A DNA stretch of 64,000 bases from Amycolatopsis cihanbeyliensis (GCF_006715045.1 NZ_VFML01000001.1:496001-560000), one strand, 5' to 3'; numbered from the stretch's first letter, positions 23,994 to 36,768 are shown. Translations and numbers: made by a program. The notes: generated by a model from the letters alone, not told the origin.

Positions 23994-24761
23994 TCACATG
24001 CCGACGGCGTGCACGCCACCATCGACGAACACCATCGACCCGGTGGTGGCGGGCAGCCAGTCGGACAGCAGGGCACACACCGACTTGGCCACCGGGGTGG
24101 AGTCCGAGGTGTCCCATCCCAGCGGCGCCACCTCACCCCAGCTCTCCTCCAGCTGCTCGAACCCGGGGATGGACTTGGCGGCCATGGTCTTCACCGGTCC
24201 GGCGGACACCAGGTTCACCCGGATCCCCCGATCCCCCAGGTCCCGCGCGAGGTACCGGTTGACCGACTCCAGCGCGGCCTTGGACACGCCCATCCAGTTG
24301 TAGGCCGGCCAGGCGACCCTGGCGTCGAAGTCCAGCCCGACGATCGAGGCACCGCGCCCCAGCAGCGGCAGCACCGCCGTGGTCAGCGCCTTGAAGGAGT
24401 ACGCCGAGACCTGGACCGCGTCGCTCACGTCCTCCCACGGCGCGTCCAGGAACGGCGCGCCGAGGCAGGACTGCGGCGCGAACGCGATCGCGTGCAGCAC
24501 CCCGTCCAGGCCGTCCACGTGCTCGCGCACCCGGTCGGCGAGAGTGTCCAGGTGCTCCTGGTTCTGCACGTCCAGCTCCACCACCGGCGCGGGTCGCGGC
24601 AACCGCCTGGCGATGCGCTCCACCAGCGACATCCGGCCGAAGCCGGTGAGCACCACCGTCGCGCCCTGCTCCTGCGCGACCTTGGCGGCGTTGAACGCCA
24701 TCGACGTCTCCGTGATCACACCCGTGATCAGCAGCTTCTTACCTTCGAGCAGACCGGACAC
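23994..24761 (-). CDS. inhA: NADH-dependent enoyl-ACP reductase, InhA type
   Basis: Reduces trans-2-enoyl-ACP in type II fatty acid elongation. The 255-residue protein has the FabI nucleotide site (LLITGVITETSMAFNAAKVAQ) and the Tyr-x6-Lys pair as Y154 and K161 (YNWMGVSKAALE). It is InhA-like rather than E. coli-like in length and the SAGPVKTMAAKSIPGF loop. The position equivalent to M. tuberculosis Ser94 is Ala91 (HAIAFAP). GTG 24761 is preceded by GGAGGACAG. It follows fabG after 73 bp, the mabA-inhA order of mycolata; in the TB operon ferrochelatase comes next. Confidence 0.95.
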   Translation of the reverse strand: MSGLLEGKKLLITGVITETSMAFNAAKVAQEQGATVVLTGFGRMSLVERIARRLPRPAPVVELDVQNQEHLDTLADRVREHVDGLDGVLHAIAFAPQSCLGAPFLDAPWEDVSDAVQVSAYSFKALTTAVLPLLGRGASIVGLDFDARVAWPAYNWMGVSKAALESVNRYLARDLGDRGIRVNLVSAGPVKTMAAKSIPGFEQLEESWGEVAPLGWDTSDSTPVAKSVCALLSDWLPATTGSMVFVDGGVHAVGM

Positions 24762-24808
24762 CTGTCCTCCAGTTCGAGAAGTTCGCGAAGTGATGTGGTC
24801 GGGGCCCT

Positions 24809-25557
<749 letters not shown>

Positions 25558-25639
25558 TCAGCACTGCGGACGCGCTGAGGTTATCTGCTCCGCTCGGGGC
25601 GACTCGCCGCGGGCCACGCGGGTGATCTACGGTCGCCGA

Positions 25640-25669
25640 GTGACCAGCGAGATGAGCGGCCAGGGGTGA
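25640..25669 (+). CDS. Nine-codon leaderless upstream ORF before trmL
   Basis: TACGGT (25628-25633) lies six bases before GTG 25640, which opens a nine-codon frame (VTSEMSGQG) ending in TGA seven bases before the trmL GTG. The spacing is that of a leaderless gene. It could set the translation of trmL, or simply be a non-functional relic of a leaderless start. Confidence 0.3.
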   Translation: MTSEMSGQG

Positions 25670-25676
25670 ACGGCCG

Positions 25677-26153
25677 GTGTTCCGCATCGTCTTCTTCCAG
25701 CCGGAGATCCCGCCGAACACCGGCAACGCCATCCGGCTGGCCGCCAACACCGGCTGCGAGTTGCACCTCGTCCGGCCGCTCGGGTTCTCCCTCGCGACCA
25801 GCCACCTGCGCCGAGCCGGACTGGACTACCACGACCTCGCGAAGGTCCGGGTGCACGCGGACCTGGCGGCGGCATGGGAGGCGCTGCTGCCCGCCAACGT
25901 GTACGCGTTCACCACCGGGGCCACCCTGCGCCACACCGAGGTGTCCTACGCACCGGGCGACGTGCTGCTGTTCGGTCCGGAATCGGTGGGGCTGCCGAGG
26001 GAGGTGCAGTACGCCGCCGAGGTGACCGACCGGCTCTCCCTGCCGATGCTGCCCACCTCCCGCTCGCTCAACCTGGCGAACTCCACCGCCATCGCGGTGT
26101 ACGAGGCCTGGCGCCAGCACGACTTCCCCGGTGAGGTCCGAAGCTCCCCCTGA
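25677..26153 (+). CDS. trmL: tRNA (cytidine(34)-2'-O)-methyltransferase, SPOUT family
   Basis: Methylates the 2'-OH of the wobble base in tRNA-Leu isoacceptors, using SAM. The 158-residue protein has the three knotted SPOUT motifs: PPNTGNAIRLAANTG, LFGPESVGLP and the C-terminal LPTSRSLNLANSTAIAVYEAWRQ. Length and motif order match TrmL/YibK. Start GTG 25677 has a weak AGGGGTG ribosome site. Its stop is directly adjacent to the convergent VWA gene stop, with no gap. Confidence 0.93.
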   Translation: MFRIVFFQPEIPPNTGNAIRLAANTGCELHLVRPLGFSLATSHLRRAGLDYHDLAKVRVHADLAAAWEALLPANVYAFTTGATLRHTEVSYAPGDVLLFGPESVGLPREVQYAAEVTDRLSLPMLPTSRSLNLANSTAIAVYEAWRQHDFPGEVRSSP

Positions 26154-27137
26154 TCAGGGCAGCCGCTGGCCGATGAACAGGGAACTGCCGGCCGCACCGA
26201 TCAGCACGATCGTGCCCAGCACCACCCACGGTCTGCTGGCGTCGGCCTCCTTGATCTCGTAGCCGATCTGCTCACCGAGGCTGGCGTACACCTGTTTCAG
26301 TTCGGCGGCCGTGGCGGCCTTGTAGAAGTCCCCGCCGGAGAGCCGGGCGATCTCCCGCATGGAGGAGTCGTCGACCGGGACCGGTTGCGGGTCGCCCTCG
26401 ATGGTCACCATGCCGTGCGAGGTACCGAACGAGATCGTGGAGACCGGCACATCCGCCTGTTTCGCCCGCTGCGCGGCGGTGTACGCACCGCGCGGGTCGT
26501 ACGGGTCGTCGGTGGGCACGGTCTGCTTGCCGTCGGTCATCAGCACGATCCGCGCCGGCGGTGGTCCCTGTGCCCCACCGACCACCGCGGAGAACCCCTC
26601 GATGGACTGCAGGGCCGCGAAGATTCCCTCACCGGTCGCGGTGGACTGCGCCAGCTTCAGATTGTCGATGGACTTGCGCACGCCGGCCCGCTCGGTCGTG
26701 GGTGCCACCAGCACGGTGGCCGTGCCGGCGAAGGAGATCAGGCCGAGGTTGACCCCCGGGGTGAGCCCCTCGGCGAAGGTCTTGGCCGCGTCCTGCGCCG
26801 CGTCCAGCCTGGTCGGCTGGACATCGGTGGCCTCCATGGACAGCGAAACGTCGATCACCAGCATCACCGTGGCGCGGTTGCGCGGCACCTTCTGCTCCGC
26901 GGTCGGGCCGGCGAGCGCGAAGGTGAGCAGGATCAGCGACACGATCAGCAAGGCTGCGGGCACATGCCTGCTCCAACCCTGGCTGCGCGGCGCGACCCGC
27001 TCCAACAGCTCGAGATTGGTGAACCGCATCGTGCGCTTGCGGCGGGCCCGCTGCGCGAGCACGTAGCCCACCACCACGGCCGCCACGAGCAGCAGGAGCA
27101 GGAACCACCACGGGGTACTGAAACCGGTCAAGCTCAC
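26154..27137 (-). CDS. Membrane-anchored VWA-domain protein (MoxR-operon type)
   Basis: A 327-residue BatA-like protein. Two N-terminal transmembrane helices (residues 10-27 and about 60-80) flank a short basic segment. The VWA domain has the MIDAS DVSLSMEATD at about residue 95 and TDGKQTVPTDD. A last helix lies near the C-terminus (VVLGTIVLIGAAGSSLFIG). It corresponds to Rv1481 in the M. tuberculosis moxR1 block, as I recall. GTG 27137 overlaps the stop of the 47-codon mini-ORF. It should work with the MoxR ATPase and DUF58 protein encoded upstream, in cell envelope maintenance by inference. Confidence 0.9.
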   Translation of the reverse strand: MSLTGFSTPWWFLLLLLVAAVVVGYVLAQRARRKRTMRFTNLELLERVAPRSQGWSRHVPAALLIVSLILLTFALAGPTAEQKVPRNRATVMLVIDVSLSMEATDVQPTRLDAAQDAAKTFAEGLTPGVNLGLISFAGTATVLVAPTTERAGVRKSIDNLKLAQSTATGEGIFAALQSIEGFSAVVGGAQGPPPARIVLMTDGKQTVPTDDPYDPRGAYTAAQRAKQADVPVSTISFGTSHGMVTIEGDPQPVPVDDSSMREIARLSGGDFYKAATAAELKQVYASLGEQIGYEIKEADASRPWVVLGTIVLIGAAGSSLFIGQRLP

Positions 27138-27277
27138 GACTGCTCCTTCACGGCCACGTGCGCGCTGTGGTCACCGTGACTGCCGCGACCCGGCACCGGG
27201 CGACTCACGACTGCTCCTCCGCGGCCCCGCGCGCTGTGGTCACCGTGACTACCCCGGCTCGCCACCGGGCAACTCAC
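27134..27277 (-). CDS. 47-codon mini-cistron made of two tandem copies, between DUF58 and VWA genes
   Basis: GTG 27277 overlaps the DUF58 stop (GTGA), and its TGA overlaps the VWA GTG start. The peptide is two copies of a 23-24 residue unit; each copy contains RGSHGDHSA and a PV near its start. In DNA the units are 69 and 71 bp (27209-27277 and 27138-27208). Each ends with a Shine-Dalgarno and GTGAG (GGAGCAGTCGTGAG). It reproduces the logic of the 80-bp repeats at 18.7 kb: duplication of an intercistronic junction with its ribosome site. Confidence 0.5.
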   Translation of the reverse strand: MSCPVASRGSHGDHSARGRGGAVVSRPVPGRGSHGDHSAHVAVKEQS

Positions 27278-28224
27278 GACGTCCCCCCGGACCAACCACG
27301 CTTGCGGGCCACGACGAACCGGACGGTGTCGGCGATCCAGTCGGAGTCGGTGCGCAGCACCAGATGCCCCGCACCCGCCTGGCGCAGCGCGCCGGCGACC
27401 TGCCGCCGGTGGGCGTGCGCGGCGGCCGCGAACTCCTTGCGCAGCAACGCCGAGGCATGGACCTCGCGCTGCCGGCCGGTCTCCGGGTCGGCCAGCACCA
27501 CGGTGCCGACCTCGGGGAGGTCGATGTCCCGCGGGTCCAGCACCTCGATGCACACCAGATCGTGCCGCGCCGACAACGCGCGCAGCGGCCGCTGCCACTC
27601 CAGGCCGCCGAGGAAGTCGGAGATCACCACCGCCAGGCCCCGGCGTCGCGGCGGTCGCCGCAGTTGCTCGATCGCGGCCGCGAGATCACCGCGGTCACCC
27701 TCGCCGGCCCGTGGCATCTCGGCCACCCTGCGGACCAGGCTTCTGGCATGCGCGAGGCCGCCGCGGGCGGGAAACCGACGGGTCTCGCCGCCGGTGGAGA
27801 CGAGTGCGCCGAGCCGGTTCCCGCCACCCCCGGTCAGGTAGGCGATCGCCGCGATGGCGCAGACCACGAGGTCACGCTTCTCGCACATGGCCGTGCCGAA
27901 GTCCAGGCTGGCGGAGAGGTCGGCGACCACCCAGGTCTCCAGTTCCCGGTCGGCCACCGTCTCCCTGATGTGCGGGACCGTGGTGCGCGCGGTGACCGTC
28001 CAATCCATCCTGCGCACGTCGTCCCCCGGCTGGTACGGCCGTGCCTCCCCCGGCTCCGAGCCCGGTCCCGGCACCAGCCCGAGGTGGTTACCCTGCAGCA
28101 GCCCGTCCAGCCTGCGGCGCACCTCCAGCTCCAGGGTGCGCAGCCCCGCCTCGAGCCGCTCGCCGCGCAGCACCGGTGGCGCCCAGTCCGGCCGGCTGTC
28201 CGTCGTCCGCTTGCTGGCACTCAT
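27274..28224 (-). CDS. DUF58 domain protein of the MoxR operon
   Basis: A 316-residue soluble protein with the DUF58 signature near residues 58-80 (GEARPYQPGDDVRRMDWTVTARTTVPHIRE) and a VWA-like fold after it (WVVADLSASLDFGTAMCEKRDLVV, AVVISDFLGGLEW). DUF58 proteins are partners of MoxR ATPases and VWA proteins. It starts 9 bp after the MoxR stop and ends inside the start of the mini-cistron. It corresponds to Rv1480 in M. tuberculosis order, from memory. No membrane segment is seen, unlike some longer homologues. Confidence 0.9.
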   Translation of the reverse strand: MSASKRTTDSRPDWAPPVLRGERLEAGLRTLELEVRRRLDGLLQGNHLGLVPGPGSEPGEARPYQPGDDVRRMDWTVTARTTVPHIRETVADRELETWVVADLSASLDFGTAMCEKRDLVVCAIAAIAYLTGGGGNRLGALVSTGGETRRFPARGGLAHARSLVRRVAEMPRAGEGDRGDLAAAIEQLRRPPRRRGLAVVISDFLGGLEWQRPLRALSARHDLVCIEVLDPRDIDLPEVGTVVLADPETGRQREVHASALLRKEFAAAAHAHRRQVAGALRQAGAGHLVLRTDSDWIADTVRFVVARKRGWSGGTS

Positions 28225-28233
28225 CGAAGGCCG

Positions 28234-29328
<1,095 letters not shown>

Positions 29329-29456
29329 GGTGCCTCCTACTTGATGATCACGTCTGCCGTGCGACCGTACTCGGTCAGCCGGGCACGGTCGTGCACAACC
29401 CACGCCGCGTACAGCCAATCGAATGCCCAGTGTGACGGCTGTGAAAGTGCCGGTGC

Positions 29457-30038
29457 TCAGTGCCCCCGCGCCGCGCGGCGGGCGCGGTCGAGATCGGCGG
29501 GGGTGTCCACATCGCCACTCTCCCCCGGCTCGGCCCCGACCTCGACGAGGGACAGCCCGCCCAGGGTGCGCCGGAGCGAGGCGCCGATCGGGTCGGCAGG
29601 CAACGCCGCGCGGAGTGACTCCGTCCGCCAGGCGCCGATCAGCCACTGCCGGTGCCCGCCCCCGTCGAGGAGCACGGCCCCGTCCGCACCACCGGCACTC
29701 GCCAACGCGCCACGCAACTTGTCCACAGTGGACACCGAGACCCCGGTGAGGTCGGCGGCCAGTGCCACGACCACTTCCACCGCGGGCAGCGCCGCCAGTC
29801 CCGCGGCGAGCGCGGCGACCGGGCCGGAGCCGGCGGGCCGCTCGCGAACCCGGGTCAGCGCGGGAAGCTCGGGCAGGCCGGTGCGTTCCGGTCCCACCAC
29901 CACGACGGCACGGGCCCCCGCCAGCGCACCCAGCGCCTTGGCCAGCAGGGTCGTGCCGCCGACCGGAAGCATGGGTTTGTCCACGCCGGACAGCCGGCGG
30001 GCGTCGCCGCCGGCGAGCACGATGCCGGCGAAGGCCAC
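29457..30038 (-). CDS. mobA: Molybdenum cofactor guanylyltransferase-like protein
   Basis: A 193-residue nucleotidyltransferase: LAGGDARRLSGVDKPMLPVGG (GTP-binding LAGG-x-R-x-x-G-x-DK), the acidic metal site in VVVALAADLTGVS and QWLIGAWRTESL. This fits MobA, which adds GMP to molybdopterin. It is short and the usual D in the second motif is within AADLTG. It lies 5 bp behind the RipA-like gene and 128 bp ahead of moxR. It interrupts an otherwise conserved envelope block, and no other molybdenum gene is in the window. It could act on another nucleotide. Confidence 0.82.
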   Translation of the reverse strand: MAFAGIVLAGGDARRLSGVDKPMLPVGGTTLLAKALGALAGARAVVVVGPERTGLPELPALTRVRERPAGSGPVAALAAGLAALPAVEVVVALAADLTGVSVSTVDKLRGALASAGGADGAVLLDGGGHRQWLIGAWRTESLRAALPADPIGASLRRTLGGLSLVEVGAEPGESGDVDTPADLDRARRAARGH

Positions 30039-30043
30039 GGCGG

Positions 30044-31390
30044 CTAACCGATCAGTCGGGTGGCATAGGGCATGATCCCACCGTAGCGGACCGGCGAGAT
30101 CTTCACCCGCGACCCGGAGTGCGGCGCTTCGATCATCTGCCCGTTGCCGAGGTAGAGCGCGACGTGGTGGATCCGGCCGCGACCCCAGAACAGCATGTCG
30201 CCCCTGCGCATCTGGGACAGCGGCACCTTGCGCCCCGAGTGGTACTGGTAACCGCTGTAGTGCGGGAGCCCTTTCACCCCGGCGAAGGCGTAGATCATCA
30301 GGCCGGAACAGTCGAAGCCGATCTTCATGTAGTCACCGTGCCGGTCGGCCACGCCACCGTCCCGGATACCCCTGGTCGGTCCGCTGGCGTTGCCGCCGCC
30401 CCAGGCGTAGACCACGCCGAGCTGGGACATCGCGCGGGCGACCACGGATTCCACGCTCGCGCCCGCCGGCGCCGAGGGTCGTTGCGCGGGAGCCCTGCTG
30501 CCCCCCGAGGAGGGCGAGGAGGAGGACATCGCGGCCTGCCGGGCGCGCTCGGCCTCCTCGGCCCGCTTCTGCCGCAGCCACTGGTCGTAGCGCTGCCGCT
30601 GGCCCTCCAACCCCTCGACGTTGGCCTGCGCGGCGTACAACCGCTGCTCGACCTGGCTCTTCTCGGCCTCCAGCCTGCCGGCCTTCGCGGCCTGGCTCTG
30701 CCGCGCCTGGACCGCGGCCTGCCGGGCCGCCTCCGCCGCGGCCCGCGCCCGCTCGGCTTCGGCCTCCTTCTGCCGGGCCACCTCGAGCGCCTTGCGCGCG
30801 GCCGCGTCCTTGTTGGCCTGCTCGGTGCGCGCCCGGCGCATGCGTTCGAGTGCGTCCAGGTTGCTGCCGCTCACCGCGTCCAGCAGTTGTGCCCTGGCCA
30901 GCAGGTCCCGCGGGCTCTCCGAGCCGAGGTAGGCCGAGACCGAGCCGATCACGCTGCCCTGCTGGTAGCTGCCGGCCACGAAGCGGTCCAGCTGGGTGCG
31001 GATCTTCTCCACGGTGGCCGCGGCGGAGTCCGAGGCGGCGCGCGCGGCGCGGGCGTTCCGCTCGGCGGTGTCGGCCGCGTCCTCCGCGTTCTGGAGGTCG
31101 ACCAGCGCCTTGTTGGCCTCCTCCATCTTGATCTCGACCTCGGCCCGCAGTTCGTCCAGCCTGCTCTCGGCCTGGGCCAGGTCGTTGGTCAGCTCGCCGA
31201 CCTTGGCGGCCTTGGACCGGGCGGCCTGGCGGCCCGCCTTCAGTTCGGAATCGCTCGGGTTCGGGGGTGGTGGCGGCACGGCCGCCGCGGTGCCGCCACC
31301 GAGCAGGGCGACCAGCACCAGCACGATGGTCACGCCCGGCCCGCGCAGCCGCCCCGCGGCTCGGCTTGGCGCACGACGCCCGTCCGGCAC
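30044..31390 (-). CDS. Secreted NlpC/P60 peptidoglycan hydrolase, RipA-like
   Basis: A 448-residue D,L-endopeptidase. The signal peptide or anchor has a hydrophobic core TIVLVLVALLGGG, followed by a proline run. A long coiled coil follows (residues 50-260, Glu/Arg/Ala-rich heptads), then a linker (SSSSPSSGGSRAPAQRPSAP) and a C-terminal NlpC/P60 domain. Catalytic Cys is in KIGFDCSGLMIYAF and His in GRIHHVALYLG. This is the RipA architecture, cleaving peptide stems at the septum, with the coiled coil keeping it inactive. GTG 31390 sits eight bases after GGAGG; GTG 31399 is too close. It heads the MoxR operon. Confidence 0.93.
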   Translation of the reverse strand: MPDGRRAPSRAAGRLRGPGVTIVLVLVALLGGGTAAAVPPPPPNPSDSELKAGRQAARSKAAKVGELTNDLAQAESRLDELRAEVEIKMEEANKALVDLQNAEDAADTAERNARAARAASDSAAATVEKIRTQLDRFVAGSYQQGSVIGSVSAYLGSESPRDLLARAQLLDAVSGSNLDALERMRRARTEQANKDAAARKALEVARQKEAEAERARAAAEAARQAAVQARQSQAAKAGRLEAEKSQVEQRLYAAQANVEGLEGQRQRYDQWLRQKRAEEAERARQAAMSSSSPSSGGSRAPAQRPSAPAGASVESVVARAMSQLGVVYAWGGGNASGPTRGIRDGGVADRHGDYMKIGFDCSGLMIYAFAGVKGLPHYSGYQYHSGRKVPLSQMRRGDMLFWGRGRIHHVALYLGNGQMIEAPHSGSRVKISPVRYGGIMPYATRLIG

Positions 31391-31609
31391 GGCCTCCACC
31401 TCCTACAACCTTCCTGACCTGCGGTTTAGAAGATCCTCGGCAGACTGTCTCACTAACACCACTTATTTACCAGTCGTCACACTCGACACTTGCTCACCAC
31501 CCACCACATTTCCCCGTTCCGGGGGACCCTTGGCATGGTGAGCCGCGTCGGACCGGGTGCCCGCCCGCGCCTCGCCGGGGACGCCGCGAGTGATCGAGGA
31601 GCATCAGCC

Positions 31610-32143
31610 ATGCGCACACCACCACGCCCGACCCGTGCGTACCTGCCTGCCGCCTGCGCGGCGGCGGGCATGGTGTGCGTCGTGGTGGGCAGCTTCCTGC
31701 CCTGGTTCGGCTCGGGCAGTGTGAGCCGCAACAGCTATCAGGCCGCCGCGCTGGTCGCCGGGCTCGACCTTGTCGACAACGCGCTCGTGGAGATCGCGCT
31801 ACGCTCCTGGGTCGCGGTACCAGTGCTGTGCGCCGGGTGCGTCGCGCTGTACGCGCTCGGACTGTTCCGGACGGCGGCGAGCTGCACGGTTGTCCTGGGC
31901 ACGGTCGTGGGAACCATCGGCATGGTCTGCGCCGTCCAAGGCGGCGAAGGGGGCTCGGCGGCCGGGGGCGTCGCCATTCTCATCGCGGGCCCCGGCACCA
32001 GCGCCGCCGGGGCCGCGGCCGCCGTGCTCGGTGCGCTCGGCGTGCTCGGCACGCTGTGCCGCGCCACGCACGTGCACCGGCGCCAGCTGCGTGAACAGGG
32101 CAAACAGCACAGTACGACCGGAAGAACAGGTGTCCAACCGTGA
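31610..32143 (+). CDS. Small four-helix membrane protein, unknown function
   Basis: A 177-residue protein with four predicted membrane helices: LPAACAAAGMVCVVVGSFLPW, WVAVPVLCAGCVALYALGLF, ASCTVVLGTVVGTIGMVCAV, and one near residues 125-155 (GVAILIAGPGTSAAGAAAA). Its tail is basic and faces inside. GAGGAG precedes ATG 31610. The stop overlaps the next start (GTGA), so it is translated together with the Pro/Gln-rich protein. It lies head to head with the RipA-like gene, about 220 bp apart. I recognise no family. Confidence 0.75.
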   Translation: MRTPPRPTRAYLPAACAAAGMVCVVVGSFLPWFGSGSVSRNSYQAAALVAGLDLVDNALVEIALRSWVAVPVLCAGCVALYALGLFRTAASCTVVLGTVVGTIGMVCAVQGGEGGSAAGGVAILIAGPGTSAAGAAAAVLGALGVLGTLCRATHVHRRQLREQGKQHSTTGRTGVQP

Positions 32144-33603
32144 CGAATCCAGGCCAGGGCGGCCAGTGGCCGCACCAGGGGCATCCCGGCGCGCCCGGGA
32201 TGCCACCGGGCCAGCCCCAGTACGGGACGCCGCCGCAGGGCTACCCGCAGCAGGGTGGTCAACCGGGTTACCCGCCGCAGGGGTACCCGCAGGGCCACCA
32301 GCAGCCGTACTACCAGCGGCACTACACCCACCCGCAACAGCTCCAGTACCAGCAGCAGCCGCCCCCGCGGAAGAACCGGCGAGGCCTGGTCATCGGCCTG
32401 GTCGCCGCGCTGGTGGTCGCACTGGGCGGCGGCGCCACCTGGTTCGCGCTCTCCCAGAGCGAGTCCGTGGCCTCCGGCGCGGCCACCCCCACCGAGGCGG
32501 CGCGGAACCTGGCCGGATCGCTGGGTAACGGCGACCTGGTCGGCCTGCTCGGCAGCCTGGCGCCCGCCGAGGCCGCGCTGTTCACCGACCCGGTCAAGGA
32601 CGCCACGGGCGAGCTCAAGCGGTTGGGAGCGGTCAAGCCCGACGCCGACCCGGAGGCGCTCAGCGGCATGCGGCTGCGGGCCGAGAACCTGGCCTTCGAC
32701 GAGGCCGGGGAGGAACGGGTCAACGACCACGTCGCGATCACCAAGCTCACCGGCGGGACGCTGACCGTCACCGCGAACCTGCGGGACATCCCGCTGGCCG
32801 AGGACTTCATGGATGCCGTCCTCAGCGCCTCCGAGCGCGGGGAGCTGGACCAGGGGCCGCAGACGCGGACCATCGACATCGCGGAGGTGGTCCGGCAGCA
32901 GGGTGAGCCGGTGCGGATCGCCACCGTGCACGTGGACGGCGAGTGGTACCCCAGCCTGCTGTACACCATCGCCGACTACGCGCTGCTCACCGAGCGCCAG
33001 GCCTGGCCGCAACAGCCCGTCCCCGCGGTCGGCGCCGGCTCGCCGGGCGAGGCCGTCCGGCAGCTCGTGCAGGCCGCGGTGGACGGGGACGTCCGCCGGG
33101 TGATCGAGCTGCTTCCGCCGGACGAGATGGCCGTGCTGCACGACGTCGGTCCCGTCCTGTTGAACGCGATCGGCGCGGACGCCGGGCCCACCGGGGTCAC
33201 GGTGAGCCGCCTGGAGACCGAGACCAGCGAGCTCAACGGGGGAACCAGGGCGACGGTGACCGCGCTGGAACTGACCAATGAGCGAAAGCGCAGCACGTTC
33301 TCGCTGGTCAAGGACGGGAACTGCTACCGGCTGAGCATCGACGGTGAGTCGGATCGGCTCTGCGCCGACCAGCTCGCGTCGATGCTGGAACGCCGCTCGG
33401 ACGCCAGCCTGCCGCGGGCGGCACAGCAGGCGGTGCGCAACATCGGCATGGGCGTGTTCGAGCAGGGCATCGGCGTGGTGACCACCGAGGTGGACGGCAA
33501 GCACTACGTCAGCCCGCTGCGCACGGTCAACGAGCTGGGGATGACCGTGCTGCGCAGCCTGCGGCCGGAGGACGTCCAGGGACTGCTCCGCCTGGCCGAG
33601 TGA
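32140..33603 (+). CDS. Membrane-anchored protein with Pro/Gln/Gly/Tyr-rich N-terminus
   Basis: A 487-residue protein. Residues 1-75 are low-complexity with PQQGGQPGYPPQGYPQGH-type repeats and lie in the cytoplasm. A single helix spans about 80-100 (RGLVIGLVAALVVALGGGATWF). The rest is extracellular and contains two related halves, residues 115-285 and 300-485, each opening with an EA-R-LV/NLAGSLGNGD-like helix (AARNLAGSLGNGDLVGLLGSL; GEAVRQLVQAAVDGDVRRVIELL). It resembles the NTF2-like repeats found in flotillin-type envelope proteins. Function unknown. GTG 32140 is coupled to the upstream gene; a strong terminator follows. Confidence 0.78.
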   Translation: MTNPGQGGQWPHQGHPGAPGMPPGQPQYGTPPQGYPQQGGQPGYPPQGYPQGHQQPYYQRHYTHPQQLQYQQQPPPRKNRRGLVIGLVAALVVALGGGATWFALSQSESVASGAATPTEAARNLAGSLGNGDLVGLLGSLAPAEAALFTDPVKDATGELKRLGAVKPDADPEALSGMRLRAENLAFDEAGEERVNDHVAITKLTGGTLTVTANLRDIPLAEDFMDAVLSASERGELDQGPQTRTIDIAEVVRQQGEPVRIATVHVDGEWYPSLLYTIADYALLTERQAWPQQPVPAVGAGSPGEAVRQLVQAAVDGDVRRVIELLPPDEMAVLHDVGPVLLNAIGADAGPTGVTVSRLETETSELNGGTRATVTALELTNERKRSTFSLVKDGNCYRLSIDGESDRLCADQLASMLERRSDASLPRAAQQAVRNIGMGVFEQGIGVVTTEVDGKHYVSPLRTVNELGMTVLRSLRPEDVQGLLRLAE

Positions 33604-33624
33604 CCCCGAGCGCCGGACGACACC

Positions 33625-33663
33625 GGACGGGCCCGGTACCACATCGTGGTGCCGGGCCCGTCC
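33625..33663 (+). terminator. Strong stem-loop terminator
   Basis: GGACGGGCCCGGTACCAC (33625-33642) pairs with GTGGTGCCGGGCCCGTCC (33646-33663), an 18-bp stem with one G-U pair and a 3-base loop, 21 bp after the stop at 33603. There is no T-run, as usual in high-GC actinobacteria. Confidence 0.8.
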
Positions 33664-33675
33664 GCGTGGGCCCCC

Positions 33676-33704
33676 TTGAAGTAAAAAAAGGACACGCGTA
33701 CTGT
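33676..33704 (+). promoter_or_regulatory. Aconitase promoter
   Basis: TTGAAG (33676-33681) and TACTGT (33699-33704) at 17-bp spacing, with an A-tract between them. It would give a 5' leader of about 155 bases before the acn start. The -10 lies inside the AcnR-type operator. Confidence 0.55.
33688..33703. promoter_or_regulatory. AcnR-type operator at the acn promoter
   Basis: AAGGACACGCGTACTG matches the Corynebacterium AcnR consensus CAGNACnnncGTACTG (recalled) at every defined position except the first. It covers the spacer and -10. A second match stands before the TetR gene at 49526, which resembles AcnR. Confidence 0.6.
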
Positions 33705-33708
33705 TTGA

Positions 33709-36693
<2,985 letters not shown>

Positions 36694-36698
36694 CCGCC

Positions 36699-36749
36699 GC
36701 GGGAGTGCCCCGGTCCCCATCCCGCTCTCGGGGACCGGGGCACTCCCGC
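36699..36749 (+). terminator. 20-bp perfect stem terminator after acn
   Basis: GCGGGAGTGCCCCGGTCCCC (36699-36718) and its exact complement (36730-36749) with an 11-base loop. It begins six bases after the acn stop and just before the convergent monooxygenase stop at 36769, so it may act in both directions. Confidence 0.85.
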
Positions 36750-36768
36750 CGGTGCGGCCGCCACCGGA

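Noticed and set aside
29721..29733. GTCCACAGTGGAC, a perfect 13-bp palindrome with a TTGTCCACA that looks like a DnaA box; also at 44181-44193.
   Set aside because: Both lie inside coding sequence (mobA, egtC) and encode common residues. Isolated DnaA-box-like words do not make an origin, and no dnaA/dnaN genes or box cluster are present.
31391..31609. Possible c-di-AMP (ydaO-type) riboswitch upstream of the RipA-like gene.
   Set aside because: Actinobacterial cell-wall hydrolase genes often carry one, so I looked. I could not find the conserved ydaO core sequences in the 219 bp.
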